41,230 nt of DNA from CAYSJU01 sp964431495 (GCA_964431495.1 CAYSJU010000015.1:1-41230), one strand, 5' to 3'. Numbered from the stretch's first letter, positions 1 through 6,711 are shown. Numbers and translations: made by a program. The notes: generated from the letters alone by a model not told the origin.

Positions 1-81
1 ATCCCTGAGCTGGGCGCAACCCGAAGCCAGTAATGCAAAAGCCAACAAGACAAAGGCAACTTTTATTCTTATCCCTCTCAT
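1..81 (-). CDS. Lipoprotein, N-terminal fragment (runs off the window)
   Basis: Only the first 27 codons are present. The translation starts with ATG at 81 and shows basic residues, a hydrophobic stretch (VAFVLLAFALL) and the lipobox LASGC, so the mature protein should begin with a lipidated cysteine at about residue 22 and be anchored in a membrane. A strong Shine-Dalgarno (GGAGGTAAG) sits just upstream of the ATG. It lies 4 bp after the metallophosphoesterase stop, so the two are probably co-transcribed. The body of the protein is outside the window and no function can be given. Confidence 0.7.
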   Translation of the reverse strand, partial: MRGIRIKVAFVLLAFALLASGCAQLRD

Positions 82-85
82 ATTC

Positions 86-811
86 TTACCTCCCGTAACC
101 CAGCCTGTCTCCCAATATTTTGGGTAAACCTGCATCGTAAATCTTGTTCTGGGCTGTTTTTAGGTCATACTCAACCCTGCGAAGCTCGATCATCTTTTTT
201 CCCGGATCATATATGCAGTAACACGCTCTCCAGTCCCCGTCACGCGGTTGCCCCACGCTCCCGACGTTTATTATATACTGGGTGTCGTCTTCGAGTTTTA
301 TTTTCTTTTTAAAACTCAAAGCTATCTGATCGCCCTTCACCATGAAAACTGCCGGGACATGCGAATGGCCGACAAAACATATCTGCGTTTTAAGGATGTC
401 AAAAGTATTCCGGGCATCCACATTGGTCAGCATGTACCTGAACCCTTCCGGATCGTGCAAAGTCCCATGGACCATTGTAAAAAACTCGGCTTGATGAATG
501 TACGGCAGGCTTTCAAGATATCCGTTCGAAGCCTCTGTCAATTGCGTGATGGTCCATGAAACAGCTGCCGCGGCGTGGGGATTAAAAAAAGAAACGTCGG
601 TCTTCCCCAGGACCGCCGCGTCATGATTTCCCATGATATTCACCGCGCCGAGCGAAATTACTTTATCAATGCACTCGTTCGGGTTCGCGCCGTAGCCGAC
701 AACATCACCGGCGCACAGGAGCTCTTTTTCGGCGGTATCAGGGAAGGACTTAACCACAGCATCGAATGCTTCCAGATTGCCGTGGACATCAGAGAATACA
801 ATATAAACCAT
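86..811 (-). CDS. Metallophosphoesterase (YfcE/MJ0936-type)
   Basis: A 241-residue calcineurin-like phosphoesterase, probably a cytosolic dimetal phosphodiesterase or phosphatase; the substrate cannot be read from sequence. The metal-binding motifs occur in family order: SDVHGN near residues 7-12, GDVVGYG near 35, GNHDA near 61, a middle histidine in MVHGTLH, and GHSH near the last third. The reading frame stays open further upstream to 880, but those codons lie inside tRNA-Pro, so the ATG at 811 is the only sensible start. The ATG follows the tRNA CCA end by 7 nt with no Shine-Dalgarno, so translation may start on a leaderless or near-leaderless processed transcript. It is followed closely by the lipoprotein gene. 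Confidence 0.88.
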   Translation of the reverse strand: MVYIVFSDVHGNLEAFDAVVKSFPDTAEKELLCAGDVVGYGANPNECIDKVISLGAVNIMGNHDAAVLGKTDVSFFNPHAAAAVSWTITQLTEASNGYLESLPYIHQAEFFTMVHGTLHDPEGFRYMLTNVDARNTFDILKTQICFVGHSHVPAVFMVKGDQIALSFKKKIKLEDDTQYIINVGSVGQPRDGDWRACYCIYDPGKKMIELRRVEYDLKTAQNKIYDAGLPKILGDRLGYGR

Positions 812-818
812 GATCAAA

Positions 819-897
819 TGGTCGGGGCGCTGGGATTTGAACCCAGGACCTCCACGTCCCGAACGTGGCGCGCTAGCCAAACTGCGCTACGCCCCGA
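819..897 (-). tRNA. tRNA-Pro (anticodon CGG)
   Basis: The minus strand from 897 folds as a full cloverleaf. The acceptor arms TCGGGGC and GCCCCGA pair over 7 bp. The anticodon stem is CCACG/CGTGG with loop TTCGGGA, giving anticodon CGG, which reads CCG (proline). The T arm is CTGGG-TTCAAAT-CCCAG. The 3' CCA is encoded at 819-821. A promoter lies directly upstream (908-936) and the phosphoesterase gene begins 7 nt downstream. Confidence 0.95.
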
Positions 898-907
898 TTC
901 CGCCGTT

Positions 908-936
908 ATATTATCATTTTAATATGGATCTTGCAA
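908..936 (-). promoter_or_regulatory. Promoter for tRNA-Pro
   Basis: On the minus strand TTGCAA (931-936), a 17-bp spacer and TAATAT (908-913) form a sigma-70-like promoter. Its expected start site is only a few bases before the mature tRNA 5' end at 897. The downstream phosphoesterase gene probably shares this transcript. Confidence 0.6.
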
Positions 937-950
937 CTTGCATGAAAGTA

Positions 951-1295
951 TTATTTTCTGAAAACGCCCATCTCTTTCCCGAAAAAGAACTCGGGATCGT
1001 CCAATATCGGCTTGTAATCCGCTGGAAAAGGCACTGGAAACGTTATGATCTCATAGGCCCCTACACCGGCTCTCTTGACAATATTGAACGTCCCCTTCAG
1101 GATGCCCCAGGTAAAAGCGGCTATGGCCCCGTCCTCAGTGGCAGCTCTTCCTATCCCGGTGGGAAGCTCCAGCGGGCATGTCACCAGATTTGCTATGCCA
1201 CGCCCGAGTTTCTTCAGGGGGCCGTCCGCGTAAACAGCTCCGGCAAACGAAAAAACGAGCGCTGCACTTACCGCCAAAACAACTATCCGCCTCAT
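951..1295 (-). CDS. Small secreted protein, TIGR04073-like
   Basis: A 114-residue protein with a clear Sec signal peptide (MRRIVVLAVSAALVFSFAG, predicted cleavage after VYA before DGP). The mature part has a conserved-looking core, LGRGIANLVTCPLELP, then GILKGTFNIVKRAGVGAYEIITFPVPFP. I associate this pattern with the TIGR04073 family of exosortase-system-associated proteins, recalled rather than searched. It is preceded by a good Shine-Dalgarno (AAGGAGGGATCG). It is probably periplasmic or loosely membrane-associated; no enzyme motif is visible. No exosortase or PEP-CTERM gene is in the window. Confidence 0.75.
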   Translation of the reverse strand: MRRIVVLAVSAALVFSFAGAVYADGPLKKLGRGIANLVTCPLELPTGIGRAATEDGAIAAFTWGILKGTFNIVKRAGVGAYEIITFPVPFPADYKPILDDPEFFFGKEMGVFRK

Positions 1296-1333
1296 CGATC
1301 CCTCCTTAGTTTACAAATTCAAGCGCAAGTAAG

Positions 1334-1368
1334 TCTATGGTCGATGGTCTATTGACTATCGACTAATC
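1334..1368. repeat. Degenerate heptanucleotide tandem array (copy 1)
   Basis: Five units of period 7 are visible: TCTATGG, TCGATGG, TCTATTG, ACTATCG, ACTAATC. The array runs into the ribE stop codon (1363-1365). A second array of the same motif lies between ribH and ribBA at 4883-4924, so this is a dispersed short repeat. Confidence 0.7.
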
Positions 1369-1989
1369 CAAAAACCCCGTCCTCCTCAACGTCTCCTCGG
1401 TAATACTGCCTCCCCCGACTTTTCTGGAATATTTCGCCATTATATCAAATTCAACATTAACATAATCGCCTGTTTTTTTCAATTTTAATGTGGTCTCCTC
1501 CAGTGTGAGCGGGATCAGGTAGGCCCTGAAAAACCCGCCGTATGTTTTACCCACGGTCAAGCTTACCCCATCCACGGCTACAGCGCCCTTTGGCACAAGA
1601 TATTTTTCATCTCCCATGGCCGCGGCAATATCAATGATCCATCCCTCTGACGTGTCCATGTTGTTCCTGACCGCGCGCTCACCGTCAACATGCCCGGTCA
1701 CCATATGCCCGTTGACCTTGTCTCCCAGCCTCATCGCGCTTTCAAGATTAACGGTATCGCCTGTCTTTAACCTCTTCAGGCCGGTCTTTGCCAGGGTATT
1801 TCGCACGACGTCAAATACCACGCTATCATCAACGTCCGTGACGCTCAGGCACACGCCGTTGACAGCGACACTATCCCCTGTTTTTAATTCCCGGTTTATT
1901 TTATCACACGATATTTTCAGGCGCGCGCCCGACCTTTCCCGTGAAATACCTCTGACGATCCCTTTTTCCCCTATTATACCCGTGAACAT
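1363..1989 (-). CDS. ribE: Riboflavin synthase, alpha subunit
   Basis: A 208-residue cytosolic enzyme that dismutates two 6,7-dimethyl-8-ribityllumazine molecules into riboflavin and 5-amino-6-ribitylaminouracil. The two lumazine-binding barrels are visible: the first starts MFTGIIGEKGIV and carries VNGVCLSV; the second follows MVTGHVDG and carries VAVDGVSLTVG. The length is normal for the family. In the second barrel the usual IPHTL reads IPLTL, a deviation that may or may not matter. It is the last gene of the rib operon and its start overlaps the end of ribD by 16 bp, which implies translational coupling. Some databases call this gene ribC. Confidence 0.95.
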   Translation of the reverse strand: MFTGIIGEKGIVRGISRERSGARLKISCDKINRELKTGDSVAVNGVCLSVTDVDDSVVFDVVRNTLAKTGLKRLKTGDTVNLESAMRLGDKVNGHMVTGHVDGERAVRNNMDTSEGWIIDIAAAMGDEKYLVPKGAVAVDGVSLTVGKTYGGFFRAYLIPLTLEETTLKLKKTGDYVNVEFDIMAKYSRKVGGGSITEETLRRTGFLD

Positions 1990-3083
1990 GTGAACCCTCT
2001 CACCATTATATCCCTGCCGGACTTCTCGAATTCAACATCGCGAAGGTCTATGGCCTTACGGATATTCGCCACACCACTGCCTTTTACGGAGGATGCGGCG
2101 CCTCCAAGTATCTTTGGCGCGATAAAGAACATCCATTCATCGACCAGTCCTTCATCAATAAAGCTCCCGACCAGTTCCCCGCCGCCTTCCACCAGCACGT
2201 TCGCGATATCATTCCGTCCCAATTTTTTCAGAAAGGCCCTGAGATTGACCTTCTTGTTTTTGCTTCTAACGACGAATATTTCCACTCCTTTGACTTTGCT
2301 GAACTTTTTAACCAGTGATCCCTGAGCCCTGTCAGTTGTCGCGATGATAACAGGGGATTTTCCTGCGCTCTTGATGAGATTGGAATCGAAAGGCATACGT
2401 AAAGAAGAGTCCACGACGACCCTGCGGGTCCTGTAAGGCGCTCCTTTCCAGTTCAATAGAAGCGGGTCATCCTCGCACACGGTATTGGCCCCCACAACCA
2501 CGGCATCAAAAAATGAACGCATTTTTTTCGCGCGCGTTCTTGAGCCCGAAGACGTGATCCATTTTGACGAACCATCGCGGGCCGCGATCTTCCCGTCAAG
2601 AGACTGCGCCAGTTTCACCGTTACATAGGGATACCCCGTGGTGATGTATTTTATATATTTTCTGTTCAATCCGCGGGCCCCATCTCCGCACAGCCCGACC
2701 TTCACTGATATACCCGCCGCGCGCAGGGACTTTATCCCCCGTCCGGCATTAACGGGATTGGGGTCACGCATGGCGATGTTCACCTTTTTGATCCCGCTCT
2801 CGATTATCACTGGCACGCATGGAGGCGTTTTTCCGTAATTGGAGCAGGGCTCAAGCGTGACGAACATCTCCGCTCCCGATGATCTGCCTGCCGCGTCCTT
2901 TATGGCCATGATCTCCGCGTGGTCTTCCCCTGCCTTGCGGTGATATCCCCGGCCGATGATCTTTCCGTCCTTCAAGATGACCGCTCCGACCATGGGATTG
3001 GGGGACGTCTTATCCGTTGCCTTTGCGGCCAGCTGAAGCGCCAGCCGCATATATTCCATATCTTTATTGCTTTTCGTCTTCAT
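1974..3083 (-). CDS. ribD: Bifunctional pyrimidine deaminase / reductase
   Basis: A 369-residue two-domain enzyme for the second and third steps of riboflavin synthesis from GTP. The N-terminal deaminase domain has the zinc-binding HAE at residues 55-57 and PCSNYGKTPPC at 79-89. The C-terminal NADPH-dependent reductase begins at about residue 150 with VKLAQSLDGKIA and ends with the VEGGGELVGSF motif. Length and domain order are typical. Its ATG overlaps the PHP gene stop (ATGA, 3080-3083) and its end overlaps ribE, so it is tightly embedded in the operon. Confidence 0.96.
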   Translation of the reverse strand: MKTKSNKDMEYMRLALQLAAKATDKTSPNPMVGAVILKDGKIIGRGYHRKAGEDHAEIMAIKDAAGRSSGAEMFVTLEPCSNYGKTPPCVPVIIESGIKKVNIAMRDPNPVNAGRGIKSLRAAGISVKVGLCGDGARGLNRKYIKYITTGYPYVTVKLAQSLDGKIAARDGSSKWITSSGSRTRAKKMRSFFDAVVVGANTVCEDDPLLLNWKGAPYRTRRVVVDSSLRMPFDSNLIKSAGKSPVIIATTDRAQGSLVKKFSKVKGVEIFVVRSKNKKVNLRAFLKKLGRNDIANVLVEGGGELVGSFIDEGLVDEWMFFIAPKILGGAASSVKGSGVANIRKAIDLRDVEFEKSGRDIMVRGFTCSRV

Positions 3084-3928
3084 CTAGCGCGGATCTTTTC
3101 CGATTCTTTTCGGATTTTTGCCACTGTGTCCCTGCTCACCCTGACCCTGCCCATAAGGATGCTACCTTTTTTCATGCCGTGGCAGTCTGAACCACCGGTG
3201 ACCAGCAGAGAATATTTTTCTGTCAGCTTCAGGTACCTGTCATTATCGGCTGAAGAATGATCGGTGTGATAGACTTCCAGCCCTTTGATACCTGCTTCCA
3301 CGAGAACTGGAATGTATTTATCGACTCCGGACACGCCGGGATGAGCCAGGACAGGAACTCCGCCGGCTTTTATGACCATATTGATCGCTTCGGTGCAATC
3401 AAGGCGTTTATGCTGCACAAAACATGGCTTCCCGCCACCTATATATTTCCCAAAAGCCTCTTTTGTACTGCTTATGAACCCTTTTTCCATCATTACATGA
3501 GCGAGATGAAGCCGGCCCACGGTCCCCCTCAGGTCTATTTCGAACACATCCTGTTCGCTTATATCCAGTCCTTGTTCCTGAAGCCGCTGTATCATTTTCA
3601 TCATCCTCTTACGCCGGTTCTCTTTCATCCTGTTAAGTCTTTCGACCAGTGAAGGTTCCTGCCAATCCAGAAAATAGCCCAAAAGATGTATTTCCGTATC
3701 CTCCACGTACGCGGAGATCTCAATGCCGGGAATGATCTCCAGATCAGTGTTTTTTGCCGCTTCCATGGCTGGAGTTATCCCTTCTATGCAATCATGGTCG
3801 GTTATGGCTATGGCTTTCAGGCCGAGACCGACAGCGGTCTTGACAGCTTCTTCGGGCAGGAACATCCCGTCAGAAAAAATGGTATGCACGTGAAGGTCCG
3901 CGAAGTTTCCCTTGTTATAAGACATCAT
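3080..3928 (-). CDS. PHP-domain phosphoesterase
   Basis: A 282-residue protein of the PHP family (YciV/RNase AM-type, nucleoside 3',5'-bisphosphate phosphatase-like). Metal ligands appear in family order: DLHVHTIFSDG near residue 11, ITDHD near 42, PGIEISAY, HLLGYF, LAHPG near 195 and GGSDCHG near the C-terminus. In characterised relatives the trinuclear metal centre hydrolyses phosphomonoesters. It sits between nusB (1 bp gap) and ribD (ATGA overlap), so it belongs to the rib operon. The operon lacks a recognisable HAD phosphatase for the dephosphorylation step after RibD, and this gene is a candidate for that role, by context only. Confidence 0.9.
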   Translation of the reverse strand: MMSYNKGNFADLHVHTIFSDGMFLPEEAVKTAVGLGLKAIAITDHDCIEGITPAMEAAKNTDLEIIPGIEISAYVEDTEIHLLGYFLDWQEPSLVERLNRMKENRRKRMMKMIQRLQEQGLDISEQDVFEIDLRGTVGRLHLAHVMMEKGFISSTKEAFGKYIGGGKPCFVQHKRLDCTEAINMVIKAGGVPVLAHPGVSGVDKYIPVLVEAGIKGLEVYHTDHSSADNDRYLKLTEKYSLLVTGGSDCHGMKKGSILMGRVRVSRDTVAKIRKESEKIRAR

Positions 3929-3929
3929 G

Positions 3930-4352
3930 TCATTCTCCCGTCCTGTTTGTTTCGTCTTTTTTTATCTTATCGAGTATCCCGTTCACGAATTTGCCCGAGT
4001 CCCAGTCCCCGTATTTCTTGGCCATCTCGATAGCTTCGTTTATGGCGACTTTGGGTGGTATCTCCTGGACGAAAAGAAGCTCAAACGAGGCGATCCGGAG
4101 CACGTTCCTGTCAATGGTGGCCATGCGCTCCAGCCTCCAGTTGGTGGCGCAACCCGTTATGATACTATCGACTTTTTCCTGATTGGCTTCCACGCCAAAA
4201 ATGATGAAATCCGAAAATTCCACAACGGACTTTTCAGCGCTCTTGTTGTTCTCCCAGAACTTCCGCCGGCATTCTTCGATGGGCTCCCTGGTTATATCCC
4301 AGGCGTAAAGTATCTGCAGGGCTATCTCTCGCGACTTGGTGCGTCTTCGCAT
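3930..4352 (-). CDS. nusB: Transcription antitermination protein NusB
   Basis: A 140-residue all-helical protein that, with NusE (S10), binds boxA RNA during rRNA transcription antitermination. The start (RRRTKSREIALQILYAWD) and the C-terminal IPPKVAINEAIEMAKKYG followed by FVNGILDKI are hallmark NusB segments. Length is normal. It lies 17 bp after ribH; ribH-nusB adjacency is common in bacteria and supports both calls. Confidence 0.95.
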   Translation of the reverse strand: MRRRTKSREIALQILYAWDITREPIEECRRKFWENNKSAEKSVVEFSDFIIFGVEANQEKVDSIITGCATNWRLERMATIDRNVLRIASFELLFVQEIPPKVAINEAIEMAKKYGDWDSGKFVNGILDKIKKDETNRTGE

Positions 4353-4369
4353 CGGATATATTCCTTATT

Positions 4370-4840
4370 TTATATAACGGAGTACAGGTTACACATCTCA
4401 ATAGCGGTCTTGGCCGCTTCCCTGCCCTTGTTCCCGCTTTTCGTACCGGCCCTGTCAAGAGCCTGTTCAAGGTTGTCAGTGGTTATAATGCCGAACACGC
4501 AGGGTGTATCGCTTTCCATCGCGACTTTCGCCACGCCTTTGGCGGCCTCACTGGCGATAAAATCAAAATGGGGCGTTGCTCCCCGTATTATCGCGCCGAG
4601 GCATATCACCCCGTCATATTTGCCCGATCCGGTCATCTTCTTAGCCACCATGGGTATCTCGAAAGAACCCGGCACCCATACTATGGACACGTCCTGTTCT
4701 TTTACTCCGTGCTGGATAAGAGTATCTACTGCTCCATCCATGAGTTTTGATGAGATGAACTCATTAAACCTGGATACCACTATCCCGAATTTCTTACCCT
4801 TGGCTATCAGGTCCACCTTGATCGTCTTTTTGCCTGCCAT
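4370..4840 (-). CDS. ribH: 6,7-dimethyl-8-ribityllumazine synthase
   Basis: A 156-residue enzyme that condenses 5-amino-6-ribitylaminouracil with 3,4-dihydroxy-2-butanone 4-phosphate, usually as a 60-mer or pentamer. Motifs present are GSFEIPMVAKKM, GAIIRGATPHFDFIASEAAKG (with the catalytic histidine in ATPHFD), and PCVFGIITTDNLEQALDRAG with the following GNKG. It has a good Shine-Dalgarno (AGGAGG). Between it and ribBA lie about 100 bp containing a heptanucleotide repeat array. Confidence 0.97.
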   Translation of the reverse strand: MAGKKTIKVDLIAKGKKFGIVVSRFNEFISSKLMDGAVDTLIQHGVKEQDVSIVWVPGSFEIPMVAKKMTGSGKYDGVICLGAIIRGATPHFDFIASEAAKGVAKVAMESDTPCVFGIITTDNLEQALDRAGTKSGNKGREAAKTAIEMCNLYSVI

Positions 4841-4882
4841 TTTTGTTCCTCCTTTTTCATTGGATTATTATCAGTTAAACAG

Positions 4883-4924
4883 TCAATGGTCTATAGGCTA
4901 TTGGCTATCGACTATTGACTAATT
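4883..4924. repeat. Degenerate heptanucleotide tandem array (copy 2)
   Basis: Six period-7 units are visible: TCAATGG, TCTATAG, GCTATTG, GCTATCG, ACTATTG, ACTAATT. They share the motif ACTAT(T/C)GACTAAT with the array at 1334-1368. It sits in the ribH-ribBA gap. No open reading frame or strong hairpin explains it. Confidence 0.7.
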
Positions 4925-4938
4925 CAACTAACTTGCTT

Positions 4939-6159
4939 TTATACCTCCGTCAACTCATGTCCCAGCCGGTACTTCTTTGTCCGGAGATAATCCCTGTTCT
5001 TCTCTACCGGCTTGACCTCCAGCGGGATCCTTTTTACCACACGTAAACCATAACCTTCCAGCCCGATGACCTTCCTGGGGTTATTCGTCAAAAGGTTTAT
5101 CTTTTTCAATCCAAGGTCGGCCAGTATCTGCGCGCCAATACCGTAATCCCTCAGATCAGGTTTGAACCCGAGCTGCTCATTTGCGTCTACCGTATCCAGC
5201 CCCCCATCCTGGAGCTGGTAAGCCTTGATCTTGTTCATGATGCCTATGCCCCTGCCTTCCTGCGAAAGATACAGGACAACGCCTTTGCCTTTATCAGCTA
5301 TCATGTACATGGCTTTTTCCAGCTGATCGCCGCAATCGCAGCGGAGAGAATGGAACACGTCCCCGGTAAGACACTGGGAATGAACCCTCACTAGCACCTC
5401 ACCACTGGTTACATCCCCTTTGACCAGCGCCAGATGCTGGTAGTCGTCTATCATGGACCGGTAAGCCTTCAGCTGAAATTCCCCAAAAGGAGTGGGCAGG
5501 ACTGTTTCCGCTATCTTCTCGATAAGTTTTTCCTTGCTCCTTTTATAGCGGATAAGGTCCTCGATGGTGCATATCTTCAGGCCGTGTTTCCGGGCAAACC
5601 TGGCGAGATCCTGCATCCTCGCCATTGTCCCGTCCTCATTCATGATCTCGCATATAACACCGGCCGGCCTGTTACCCGCGAGTCTCATCAGGTCCACGCA
5701 GGCCTCTGTGTGGCCCGCGCGCACGAGCACTCCGCCTTTCCTGGCCCTGAGCGGAAAAACATGGCCGGGCTTTATAAAATCACCGGCAGTGGCCCTCTTC
5801 GAGGAAAGAAGTTTTATTGTCCTTGCGCGGTCATGGGCGGATATCCCGGTGGTCACGTTCCTCCTCGCGTCAACAGAGACCGCCCATGCCGTTTTATACG
5901 GGTCCTGCGGGTCCCTTGACATATGGTGAAGTTCGAGTTTTTCAGCTAGCGCTTCCTCCATGGGCACGCAGATCAGCCCCCGTCCGTGCTTGATCATGAA
6001 GTTCACCGCCTCCGGCGTGATATGCTCCGCGGAGGTTATCAGGTCACCTTCGTTCTCTCTGGAAGGGTCATCAACCACTATGACCATGCGGCCCGCGGCT
6101 ATATCCCCTACAACATCTTCTATCGCATTGAGCTTGATCTTCTTATTCTTCTCTTCCAT
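4939..6159 (-). CDS. ribBA: Bifunctional DHBP synthase / GTP cyclohydrolase II
   Basis: A 406-residue fusion that feeds both branches of riboflavin synthesis. The N-terminal half (about 1-205) is 3,4-dihydroxy-2-butanone 4-phosphate synthase, with DDPSRENEGDLI and GHTEACVDLMRLAG. The C-terminal half is GTP cyclohydrolase II, with RVHSQCLTGDVFHSLRCDCG (zinc cysteines), SQEGRGIGIMNKIKAYQLQ and LLTNNPRK. It is the first gene of the rib operon and is preceded by an FMN riboswitch and terminator. The Shine-Dalgarno before the ATG is weak (AAAGAAAA). Confidence 0.97.
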   Translation of the reverse strand: MEEKNKKIKLNAIEDVVGDIAAGRMVIVVDDPSRENEGDLITSAEHITPEAVNFMIKHGRGLICVPMEEALAEKLELHHMSRDPQDPYKTAWAVSVDARRNVTTGISAHDRARTIKLLSSKRATAGDFIKPGHVFPLRARKGGVLVRAGHTEACVDLMRLAGNRPAGVICEIMNEDGTMARMQDLARFARKHGLKICTIEDLIRYKRSKEKLIEKIAETVLPTPFGEFQLKAYRSMIDDYQHLALVKGDVTSGEVLVRVHSQCLTGDVFHSLRCDCGDQLEKAMYMIADKGKGVVLYLSQEGRGIGIMNKIKAYQLQDGGLDTVDANEQLGFKPDLRDYGIGAQILADLGLKKINLLTNNPRKVIGLEGYGLRVVKRIPLEVKPVEKNRDYLRTKKYRLGHELTEV

Positions 6160-6177
6160 TTTTTTTCTTTGTCTTAT

Positions 6178-6209
6178 AAAAAAAGCCCTGAAGTTGCTTC
6201 AGGGCTTTT
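6178..6209 (-). terminator. Intrinsic terminator of the FMN riboswitch
   Basis: On the minus strand AAAAGCCCTGAAG-CAA-CTTCAGGGCTTTT forms a perfect 13-bp hairpin followed by more T. It lies between the aptamer and the ribBA start, so it is the expression platform. Its first arm contains CCCTGAAG (6197-6204), which is also complementary to CTTCAGGG at 6371-6378 in the 5' side of the aptamer. Confidence 0.9.
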
Positions 6210-6231
6210 GGAAATCGTAACGATCTCTTAT

Positions 6232-6382
6232 GTTACTTCTCCCGTCCCGGCTATACGGTCGGTATCCGATTCCAACGGATTCTGATCACTAGTGATCTCG
6301 TGGACTCATCTCCTAAGGAGCTTCACCACCGGCTAAGGGATTTCCCGCACATTCAAGCAGGACCACCTTACCCTGAAGTACG
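6232..6382 (-). promoter_or_regulatory. FMN riboswitch (RFN element)
   Basis: The minus strand matches the RFN consensus in order: a closing stem GTACTTC...GAAGTAAC, CAGGGTAAGGTGG, GGGAAATCCCTTAGCCGGTGGT, then GAGTCCACGAG, TCCGTTGGAATCGGATACCGACCGTATAG and CGGGACGGGAGAAG. FMN binding should stabilise the closing stem, free the downstream hairpin to form and stop transcription of the rib operon. One variable arm carries the palindrome ATCACTAGTGAT. Confidence 0.93.
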
Positions 6383-6387
6383 ATTCA

Positions 6388-6415
6388 ATTTTAACACACT
6401 CCCCCTATAAGTCAA
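6388..6415 (-). promoter_or_regulatory. Promoter of the riboflavin operon
   Basis: On the minus strand TTGACT (6410-6415), a 16-bp spacer and TAAAAT (6388-6393) lie just upstream of the riboswitch. The expected start falls at about 6381, the first base of the closing stem of the aptamer. Confidence 0.8.
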
Positions 6416-6437
6416 GCGATTTCAGAAGTCAGAAGAC

Positions 6438-6479
6438 AAGGGGTAGCAGGTCACCCTTAATGGTGACCTGCTACCCTTG
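6438..6479. repeat. Dispersed hairpin repeat, GTAGCAGGTCACC family (copy 1)
   Basis: CAAGGGGTAGCAGGTCACC, a 5-nt loop and GGTGACCTGCTACCCTTG form a hairpin of about 18 bp with one extra G. The core is repeated at 34027-34064 with the same CCCTTAA loop, so it is a dispersed palindromic repeat. It lacks a long T tract on either side. Confidence 0.7.
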
Positions 6480-6495
6480 AATGGTTATATTAGAA

Positions 6496-6645
6496 AGGGC
6501 TGTTTGGAACACTCCGTACAGGGGCCTTGATTGCCGGGCAAGCTCGGTCCCCCGCCGAAGGCGGGGGTTGCGAGGCAATCACGGAGTAAAATTTGCCGCT
6601 GGAGCAAATTTTACGTCCCCTGGCAGGAGTGCTCCAAACAGCCCT
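6496..6645 (-). other. Three-way-junction structured element (copy E1)
   Basis: A 150-nt non-coding element. The outer stem pairs AGGGCTGTTTGGA (6496-6508) with 6633-6645 and continues with CACTCC/GGAGTG and CAGGGG/CCCCTG. Two inner hairpins branch from the junction: GTAAAATTTGC/GCAAATTTTAC with a 7-nt loop (6586-6614), and TGATTGCC/GGCAATCA (6528-6581) capped by CCCCCGCC-GAA-GGCGGGGG. Strand is given as minus because, read that way, it aligns with the copy at 36197-36365: TTTGCTCCAGCGGCAAA, GGCGGGGGACCGAGCTTG and CCCCTGTACGGA correspond to TTTACTCCAGCGGCAAA, GGCGGGGACCAAGCTTG and CCCTGTACAGA there. It lies between the groEL terminator and the rib promoter. I recognise no known family. It could be an RNA or a mobile DNA hairpin. 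Confidence 0.7.
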
Positions 6646-6652
6646 ATCAAAC

Positions 6653-6683
6653 AAAAAAAGGGGCAAGCGTTTCCGCCTGCCCC
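6653..6683 (-). terminator. Intrinsic terminator of groES-groEL
   Basis: On the minus strand GGGGCAGGCG-GAAA-CGCTTGCCCC, a 10-bp stem with one G-T pair, is followed by seven T. It begins about 28 bp after the groEL stop. Confidence 0.92.
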
Positions 6684-6711
6684 TTCAACAATCGCTTGAC
6701 TTATCGCCAAG

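Noticed and set aside
812..880. N-terminal extension of the phosphoesterase to 880
   Set aside because: These codons lie within tRNA-Pro; the conserved domain starts right at the ATG at 811.
3927..4922. 331-codon plus-strand open frame over nusB and ribH
   Set aside because: It is antisense to two certain genes and has no recognisable motif.
6496..6645. Element E1 as a retron RNA or an integron attC site
   Set aside because: No reverse transcriptase or integrase is present, and conservation lies inside the element rather than at the ends.
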